A stretch of 11,111 nucleotides of DNA, taken from the NCBI GenBank assembly GCA_900543795.1, contig UQSH01000050.1:1-11111 (forward strand), read 5' to 3'. This document shows positions 6,832 through 11,111 of the stretch, piece after piece (positions within the stretch are counted from its first letter, which is position 1; every line of letters starts with the position of its first letter). The notes below the pieces were generated by a model. The model worked only from the letters and a program-made list of their open reading frames with translations, had not been told where the DNA came from and searched no databases. The position numbers and the translations under genes are program-made. The DNA is from an uncultured Oscillospiraceae bacterium. GTDB taxonomy: Bacteria; Bacillota; Clostridia; Oscillospirales; Acutalibacteraceae.

Positions 6832-8528
6832 TGATTGCAACCGAGTTTTCAAAAAATATTGATAAAAATAATCCTCTTTCGGAATATCCCCGTCCGCAGT
6901 TTGTCAGAAGCAGCTATATTAATTTAAACGGCGTTTGGCAATGCGAATTTTCCGAAAAGAAAGAATTCCCGAAAAATTATTCCTATAACATAGTTGTTCC
7001 TTTTTCTCCCGAAACGGCTCTTTCGGGAGTTGGCAGAACGCTTAAAAGCAATGAATATCTTTTTTATAAAAGAAGCTTTGAAATTCCGCAGGGCTTCAAT
7101 AAGGGCAGGGTGTTTCTGCATTTCGGAGCGGTGGACCAAATTGCCGAGGTTTTTGTTAATTCCTCTTTTGCGGGCTCACACACGGGAGGATATACTCCGT
7201 TTACTCTTGAAATAACGGATTATATCGCAAACGGCACAAACGAGCTTGATGTCCGTGTTCGTGATTATACCGATAACGGCGAATATTCCCGAGGCAAGCA
7301 GAAAACAAAAAGGGGCGGTATATGGTATTCCGCTCAAAGCGGTATTTGGCAAACCGTTTGGCTTGAAAGCACTCCAAAGGAATTTCTCAAAAGCGTTCGC
7401 ATAACTCCCGATTATGATAACGAGCAGGTTTCCTTTGAATATTTCGGAACAGATAATGTAACAGTTTCTGTTTATGACGGCAAAAGCCTTATAGCGCAAA
7501 CTAATGATAAAACGGTTAAAATTCCCGATTTTAAGCCGTGGTCGCCCGAAAGCCCGTTTCTTTACGATGTTGTTTTTGAAGCGTGCGGAGAAAGAATTAA
7601 ATCTTATTTCGGAATGCGTAAATTTTCCGTGGGAGCAGACTCAAACGGTATTAAGCGTCTTTTCTTAAATAATAAGCCTTATTTTCAAAACGGTCTGCTT
7701 GATCAAGGCTATTATCCCGAAAGCCTTTTAACACCTCCGTCAAATTCCGCTATGGAAGGTGATATAAAAACCGTTAAAGAACTCGGATATAATATGCTTC
7801 GCAAGCATATAAAGATTGAGCCGCTTTTGTGGTATCATTATTGCGATGTAAACGGTATTATCGTTTGGCAGGATATGATAAACGGCGGAGGTAATTACGG
7901 TGCGGAGGTTTCCGTTTTGCCGTTTCTCAATATTAAGCTTAATGATGCTAATTATAAAACCTTCAAAAGAACAGATGAAGCCCAGCGTAAAAGCTATTAT
8001 AACGAGCTTTGCGAAATGATAACCGCACTTTATAACTGCCCGTGTATTGCAGCCTGGGTTCCCTTTAATGAGGGCTGGGGGCAGTTTGACAGTGCAAAGG
8101 CTTATAACTATATAAAATCAATTGATAAAACAAGGATTGTTGACAGTGCCTCCGGCTGGCACGACCAAGGTGTAACTGATGTAATTTCAAAGCATATCTA
8201 TTTTACACCTATAATAGTTAAGGCGGCAGGCAAGCCGTATGTCCTTTCGGAGTTTGGCGGCTTTTCGCAAAGAATAAAGGGGCACACCTTTAATAATAAA
8301 ATGTTCGGATATAAAATCTATTCCTCAAAGGAAAAGCTCACAGGGGCATATAAACGCCTCTTTGAAAAAACAATTATTCCGCAAATAAAAACCGGGCTTT
8401 GCGCCTGCGTTTATACTCAGCTAACTGATGTTGAGGATGAGCTTAACGGAATTATGACATACGACAGAAAAATTATTAAAATAGACGAAGAAACGGTTAA
8501 GAGAATAAATGAAAGGATGAAAATATAA
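6831..8528 (+). CDS. Glycoside hydrolase family 2 protein
   Basis: This is a retaining beta-glycosidase of the LacZ/GusA family, 565 residues. Domains in order are a jelly-roll sugar-binding domain (about 10-175, with INLNGVWQ and the GGIWYSAQSGIWQTVWLE block), a beta-sandwich (about 180-265) and a TIM barrel to the end. The proposed acid/base is Glu414 in FNEGWG and the proposed nucleophile Glu474 in LSEFGG, so it looks catalytically complete. No signal peptide is present, so it should act in the cytoplasm on imported small glycosides. The sugar cannot be read from the sequence. Adjacent ATGs at 6828 and 6831 overlap the ABC gene's TGA. I chose 6831 because GAGGG (6820-6824) then has better spacing. 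The overlap implies translational coupling with the transporter. It is shorter than LacZ because the C-terminal LacZ domains are missing, as in many GH2 enzymes. Confidence 0.92.
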   Translation: MIATEFSKNIDKNNPLSEYPRPQFVRSSYINLNGVWQCEFSEKKEFPKNYSYNIVVPFSPETALSGVGRTLKSNEYLFYKRSFEIPQGFNKGRVFLHFGAVDQIAEVFVNSSFAGSHTGGYTPFTLEITDYIANGTNELDVRVRDYTDNGEYSRGKQKTKRGGIWYSAQSGIWQTVWLESTPKEFLKSVRITPDYDNEQVSFEYFGTDNVTVSVYDGKSLIAQTNDKTVKIPDFKPWSPESPFLYDVVFEACGERIKSYFGMRKFSVGADSNGIKRLFLNNKPYFQNGLLDQGYYPESLLTPPSNSAMEGDIKTVKELGYNMLRKHIKIEPLLWYHYCDVNGIIVWQDMINGGGNYGAEVSVLPFLNIKLNDANYKTFKRTDEAQRKSYYNELCEMITALYNCPCIAAWVPFNEGWGQFDSAKAYNYIKSIDKTRIVDSASGWHDQGVTDVISKHIYFTPIIVKAAGKPYVLSEFGGFSQRIKGHTFNNKMFGYKIYSSKEKLTGAYKRLFEKTIIPQIKTGLCACVYTQLTDVEDELNGIMTYDRKIIKIDEETVKRINERMKI

Positions 8529-9113
8529 ATGAATCAGCTTGAAATCAAGGACGGCATTAAGGCATTAATTAAAACAAATATGGGGGATATGGAATTCGTT
8601 CTTTTCCCCGAAGCAGCTCCAAAGGCGGTTGAAAATTTCACAACTCACGCTAAAAACGGATATTATAACGGAATTATTTTCCACAGAGTTATAAAGGATT
8701 TTATGATTCAGGGCGGCGATCCAACGGGAACGGGCTGCGGCGGAGAATCTGTTTTCGGCCATAGCTTTGAGGATGAATTTGCGATAGATGCAAGAAATTA
8801 TTACGGTGCGCTTTCAATGGCAAATTCAGGCCCAAACACAAACGGCAGTCAGTTTTTCATCGTTCAGGCAAAAAGCGTTCCTGCAAATATGCTTTCTCAA
8901 ATGGAGGCGTTGAAGGAACAGGGCTTTCCGCAGGAGGTTATTGATAATTATAAGGAAAAGGGCGGAACTCCTTGGCTCGATTTCCACCACACCGTTTTCG
9001 GTCAGCTTATAAGCGGAGAAGAAACGCTTGAGGACATCGCAAATGTTAGATGCGGTATGAGTGATAAGCCTGTTTTTGATGTTGTTATAAACGATATAAT
9101 TATAACGGAATAA
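8529..9113 (+). CDS. Cyclophilin-type peptidyl-prolyl cis-trans isomerase
   Basis: It catalyses cis-trans isomerisation of peptide bonds before proline. Cyclophilin signatures are clear: FHRVIKDFMIQGGD (51-64, with the catalytic Arg53), SMANSGPNTNGSQFF (96-110), and the WLDFHHTVFGQL stretch (149-160), which supplies the aromatic and His positions of the substrate groove. The 194 residues include an extra mostly helical insertion of about 30 residues (roughly 115-147) common in clostridial cyclophilins. No signal peptide or lipobox is seen, so it is cytoplasmic. The ATG follows the GH2 stop codon with no gap, and AAAGG (8512-8516) is rather far upstream. It is the last gene of its unit, before a terminator about 95 bases on. 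Confidence 0.94.
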   Translation: MNQLEIKDGIKALIKTNMGDMEFVLFPEAAPKAVENFTTHAKNGYYNGIIFHRVIKDFMIQGGDPTGTGCGGESVFGHSFEDEFAIDARNYYGALSMANSGPNTNGSQFFIVQAKSVPANMLSQMEALKEQGFPQEVIDNYKEKGGTPWLDFHHTVFGQLISGEETLEDIANVRCGMSDKPVFDVVINDIIITE

Positions 9114-9128
9114 TCCGAAATAAGATTT

Positions 9129-9228
9129 ACGGCAGAGATTTTTTCTCTACGAAATATCTGAACTGTATTATACTTTGGCACGGTTCAGACCATTTTATCG
9201 ACAGTCTAACGGCAGAGATTTTTTCTCT
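9129..9228 (+). repeat. 20-base direct repeat flanking a small hairpin
   Basis: An identical 20-base sequence occurs at 9129-9148 and 9209-9228, offset by exactly 80 bases. The second copy forms most of a perfect terminator hairpin. The first is followed by different bases and can form only a weak 5-pair hairpin (9134-9138 with 9144-9148). Between them, 9158-9165 pairs with 9181-9188 (8 pairs, one G-U, 15-base loop). The spacer between cyclophilin and spoIIGA holds nothing else coding that I can see. Confidence 0.7.
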
Positions 9229-9272
9229 GCCGTTTTTCTTTGACAATTTATTCATTAAATAGGCTTTATAAT
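9197..9272 (+). promoter_or_regulatory. Putative Spo0A-controlled spoIIG promoter
   Basis: A perfect TTGACA (9240-9245) and a perfect TATAAT (9267-9272) are 21 bases apart, too far for an ordinary sigma-A promoter. The Bacillus subtilis spoIIG promoter is known for the same peculiarity (22 bases) and depends on Spo0A. Two sequences match the 0A box (TTCGACA in this orientation) at six of seven positions: ATCGACA at 9197-9203 and TTTGACA at 9239-9245, the latter overlapping the -35. They lie 42 bases apart. The predicted start near 9279 gives a leader of only about 10 bases before the TTG at 9289, which is a weak point of the model. Confidence 0.5.
9208..9241 (+). terminator. Intrinsic terminator after the cyclophilin gene
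   Basis: A perfect 11-base-pair stem (9208-9218 with 9224-9234) containing CGGCAGAG closes a five-T loop and is followed by a T-rich tract (9233-9241). It ends the peptidase-ABC-GH2-cyclophilin unit and insulates the sporulation operon. Confidence 0.88.
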
Positions 9273-9288
9273 AATATCGGTGGTTGGC

Positions 9289-10107
9289 TTGACGGTTATT
9301 TATGTTGATGTTCTTTTTATAGTTAATTTTTTCATAACATTTTTGCTTCTTCTTATAACCGAAAAGCTCGCAAAGCGTGAGGATAAGCTTTACAGAAAGG
9401 TGCTTGCCTCCTTTGCGGGCGGTGCGTATTCGCTTGTTATTCTTGCCGATGAGCTGAATTTCGCCGCAAGCACAATAGGAAGGCTTGTTGCCGCCTGTGT
9501 AATAATACTGATTGCATTTAAGCCCGTTACGCTCAAAAATTTTGTTAAGGAAACCGCTCTGTTTTTCTTTTCTAATTTCATCCTTGTGGGGCTCATTGCC
9601 GGCTTTTGGATGATATTCAGGCCAAGCGGCGTTGTTATAAATAATTCAACCGTGTATTTTGATGTTTCGGCAAGGGTGCTTCTTGCCTCCGCCTTCATTG
9701 CTTACATAATAACCGTGATTGCTCTTAAAATATATAATAATAAAATTTCTAAAAATGAGATATACAGAATAACGGTTTATAAAAATAACAGAATTGTAAA
9801 ATTTTTTGCTTTTGCAGATACGGGAAATAATCTTAAAGAGCCCTTTTCCGATTATCCCGTTATCGTTGCAGACGAAAAACTGTTTAAGGAGGTGGAATGT
9901 AACCGTGTAATTCCTGTTTCAACCGTCAGCTCGGAGGGAATGCTTAAAGCGTTTAAGCCCGATAAGATTATCATATCGTCATCAAGAGGATCTGCTTCTC
10001 TTGAAAGAGTGTATATTGCTTTAAGCGAAAATATAAAAAAAGGGGAGTATCAGGGAATTATAAATCCTAAAATCATAAACGGGGTGCAGTATGCTTCAAA
10101 GAATTAA
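9289..10107 (+). CDS. spoIIGA: Sporulation sigma-E processing peptidase SpoIIGA
   Basis: This membrane-embedded aspartic protease cleaves the pro-sequence from sigma-E in the mother cell after asymmetric division, in response to a forespore signal (SpoIIR in B. subtilis). The N-terminal half has about five membrane segments (roughly residues 1-25, 40-55, 65-80, 90-115 and 130-150). The C-terminal half is the protease domain with FADTGNNLKEP, whose Asp177 corresponds to the catalytic Asp183 of B. subtilis. The length is 272 residues from the TTG at 9289. I prefer that start over the GTG at 9280 because GGTGG (9279-9283) is well placed and the product then begins MTVIYVDV, aligning with the usual N terminus. 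No ATG is available. The end overlaps sigE by 17 bases, the classic spoIIG arrangement. Confidence 0.92.
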   Translation: MTVIYVDVLFIVNFFITFLLLLITEKLAKREDKLYRKVLASFAGGAYSLVILADELNFAASTIGRLVAACVIILIAFKPVTLKNFVKETALFFFSNFILVGLIAGFWMIFRPSGVVINNSTVYFDVSARVLLASAFIAYIITVIALKIYNNKISKNEIYRITVYKNNRIVKFFAFADTGNNLKEPFSDYPVIVADEKLFKEVECNRVIPVSTVSSEGMLKAFKPDKIIISSSRGSASLERVYIALSENIKKGEYQGIINPKIINGVQYASKN

Positions 10108-10795
10108 ACTGTTAATTTTAAGATTATTTAAAATAAAAAAAGAATGTCATTATATAAACGGTCCCGAAACCTTGCCTCCGCCTCTGTCAAGAGAGGAGGA
10201 GGAAACGGTTATGAACGAGCTTCGGCAGGGGAATAACGAGCACAGGGATTTGCTTATAACTCATAATTTACGCCTTGTTGTTTACATAGCAAAAAAGTTT
10301 GAGCAGTCGCCAACCTCAACGGAGGATCTTGTATCTATCGGCACAATCGGCTTGATGAAGGCTGTTAAAACCTTTAATCCCGAGAAGAATATTAAGCTTG
10401 CAACATACGCTTCAAGATGTATTGAAAACGAAATTCTTATGCATTTGCGAAAGGTTGGCTCCGCAAAGCTTGAAATGAGCTTTGATGAGCCGCTGAGCAT
10501 AGATTGGGACGGAAACGAGCTGCTCCTCTCCGACATTCTGGGTACCGATGAGGACGAGGTGTACCGCCCCCTGGAGGACGACGCAGATAAACAGATGCTC
10601 ATGGAATCCATATCCACATTGAGCCAGCGGGAGCAGAGCATAATCCTCATGCGCTTTGGCCTGCCCGTGGGCCGGGAATACACCCAAAAAGAGGTGGCGG
10701 ATATTATGGGCATCTCCCAGAGTTATATAAGCCGCCTTGAAAAGCGCATAATAGAACGCCTGCGGAAAGAAATGCTGCGCAGGCTTCAATGCTAG
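10091..10795 (+). CDS. sigE: RNA polymerase sporulation sigma factor sigma-E (pro-form)
   Basis: This is the early mother-cell sigma factor, made as an inactive precursor. The N terminus (about residues 1-20) is a basic, amphipathic pro-sequence. Cleavage by SpoIIGA is expected near His20-Tyr21 by comparison with B. subtilis. The conserved YINGPETLPPPLS, region 2 (NLRLVVYIAKKFE through LATYASRCIENEIL), FDEPLSIDWDGNELLLSD, and region 4 with the helix-turn-helix (TQKEVADIMGISQSYISRLEKR) follow. The 234 residues are normal. GGGGTG (10081-10086) precedes the ATG, which lies inside spoIIGA. Odd feature: from about 10,500 codon use changes abruptly to G/C-rich (CTG, CTC, GAG, GAC, CGC), while the protein stays a complete sigma-E. 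The gene may therefore be a hybrid of two sources. It is not followed by sigG. Confidence 0.94.
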   Translation: MLQRIKLLILRLFKIKKECHYINGPETLPPPLSREEEETVMNELRQGNNEHRDLLITHNLRLVVYIAKKFEQSPTSTEDLVSIGTIGLMKAVKTFNPEKNIKLATYASRCIENEILMHLRKVGSAKLEMSFDEPLSIDWDGNELLLSDILGTDEDEVYRPLEDDADKQMLMESISTLSQREQSIILMRFGLPVGREYTQKEVADIMGISQSYISRLEKRIIERLRKEMLRRLQC

Positions 10796-10850
10796 GCCCC
10801 GCCGCGCTGCCGATTTCCCCTTAAGCCCCCGGTTTTCCAGCCGATGAAGC

Positions 10851-10879
10851 TTGCCAAAAGTCCTCCCTGCGGGTATAAT
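10851..10879 (+). promoter_or_regulatory. Sigma-A promoter of the serine dehydratase gene
   Basis: TTGCCA (10,851-10,856) and a perfect TATAAT (10,874-10,879) are 17 bases apart. Transcription should begin near 10,886, about 60 bases before the ATG at 10,947. In the leader, GCGCG (10,918-10,922) can pair with CGCGC (10,931-10,935), right beside the ribosome site AGGGG (10,936-10,940). No terminator for sigE is evident in the 151-base spacer. Confidence 0.75.
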
Positions 10880-10946
10880 ACACGCATCCTCAACCGGAAA
10901 GTATTTTAAATGTGTTGGCGCGCTCTTTTACGCGCAGGGGATCGTT

Positions 10947-11111
10947 ATGGATATTTTTGATCTGATCGGGCCAATAATGGTAGGCCCGTCCAGTTCCCAC
11001 ACAGCGGGCGCGGTGCGCATCGGGCTTGTGGGGCGCAGTCTTCTGGGGGAGGACCCGGTCCAGGCCCAGCTTCTCCTTCACGGCTCCTTTGCCGCTACCG
11101 GCCGGGGTCAC
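10947..11111 (+). CDS. sdaAB: L-serine dehydratase, iron-sulfur type, beta subunit (partial)
   Basis: Only the first 55 codons lie in the window and the frame is open at the end. The N terminus MDIFDLIGPIMVGPSSSHTAGAVRIG carries the GPSSSHTAG motif of the beta domain of iron-sulfur-dependent L-serine dehydratases, which deaminate serine to pyruvate and ammonia. GSFAATGRGH continues the match. In Firmicutes the enzyme is usually two proteins (sdaAB beta, sdaAA alpha). A fused single-chain form cannot be excluded because the 3' part is missing. AGGGG six bases upstream supports the ATG at 10,947. It has its own promoter and G/C-rich codon use unlike the genes before 10,500. Confidence 0.88.
   Translation, partial: MDIFDLIGPIMVGPSSSHTAGAVRIGLVGRSLLGEDPVQAQLLLHGSFAATGRGH

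Larger units (their letters stand above)
10500..11111. other. Segment of distinct base composition (possible join)
   Basis: Hand counts give about 55% G+C for 10,501-10,800 and 59% for 10,801-11,111, against about 40% for 10,091-10,500 and similarly A/T-rich codon use throughout the earlier window. The change falls in the conserved FDEPLSIDWDGNELLLSD block of sigE, between roughly 10,480 and 10,530, without breaking the frame. Confidence 0.75.

Noticed and set aside
9146..9174. Promoter with TATACT (9169-9174) in the cyclophilin-spoIIGA spacer
   Set aside because: No -35-like box at the right distance, and any transcript would run into the terminator at 9208-9234.
9280..9288. GTG at 9280 as the spoIIGA start
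   Set aside because: It overlaps its would-be ribosome site. The TTG at 9289 has GGTGG at proper spacing and gives the family-typical N terminus, although GTG cannot be fully excluded.
10282..10789. Long open frames on the - strand opposite sigE (125 and 143 codons)
   Set aside because: They lie antisense to a well-conserved gene, have no recognisable product, and owe their length to the codon pattern of sigE.
10890..11111. Open frame on the - strand at the window end
   Set aside because: It opposes the clear SdaAB N terminus on the + strand and resembles no known protein.

Overview
The window looks like chromosome from a low-G+C, spore-forming member of the Firmicutes, probably class Clostridia. 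It carries spoIIGA and sigE, which endospore formers have. Promoters match the sigma-A consensus with strong AGGAGG-type ribosome sites, and codon use up to about 10,500 favours A/T-ending codons (CTT, AAA, GAA, ATT, AGA). All genes are on the + strand. I see no mobile element, CRISPR array, tRNA or rRNA, and no gene-free stretch longer than about 175 bases.

Layout. (1) 95-4574: a sigma-A promoter, then ilvB-ilvN-leuC-leuD and a short gene of unknown function, closed by a strong intrinsic terminator. It encodes acetolactate synthase (both subunits) and isopropylmalate isomerase (both subunits), so it covers the shared first step of branched-chain amino-acid synthesis and the leucine-specific isomerisation. 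The remaining ilv and leu genes are not here. (2) 4579-9234: a second transcription unit with its own promoter directly behind that terminator. It holds an S26/SipW-like serine-peptidase-fold protein without a membrane anchor, a fused ABC exporter half-transporter, a cytoplasmic family-2 glycoside hydrolase and a cyclophilin, and it ends at a second intrinsic terminator. The genes are tightly packed or overlapping. The unit reads as a peptide-processing/export pair followed by two genes whose link to it is unclear. (3) 9197-10795: the sporulation operon spoIIGA-sigE (membrane protease and its substrate pro-sigma-E). Its promoter region resembles the Spo0A-controlled spoIIG promoter, with consensus hexamers too far apart and two near-matches to the 0A box. 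(4) 10,796-11,111: a spacer with a very good promoter, then the first 55 codons of an L-serine dehydratase beta subunit, cut by the window end.

The strongest anomaly is a sharp change in base composition and codon use inside sigE, near 10,500. By hand count G+C is about 40% over 10,091-10,500, about 55% over 10,501-10,800 and about 59% over 10,801-11,111, yet the reading frame stays intact across the conserved core. The sigG gene that normally follows sigE is also absent. This suggests either a chimeric assembly joined at a conserved stretch of sigE or a recombination event there. Statements about gene order in one organism across 10,500 should be treated with caution. Apart from this, I found no clear case for a wholly new system. 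The best candidate for one is the peptidase-ABC-GH2-cyclophilin unit.
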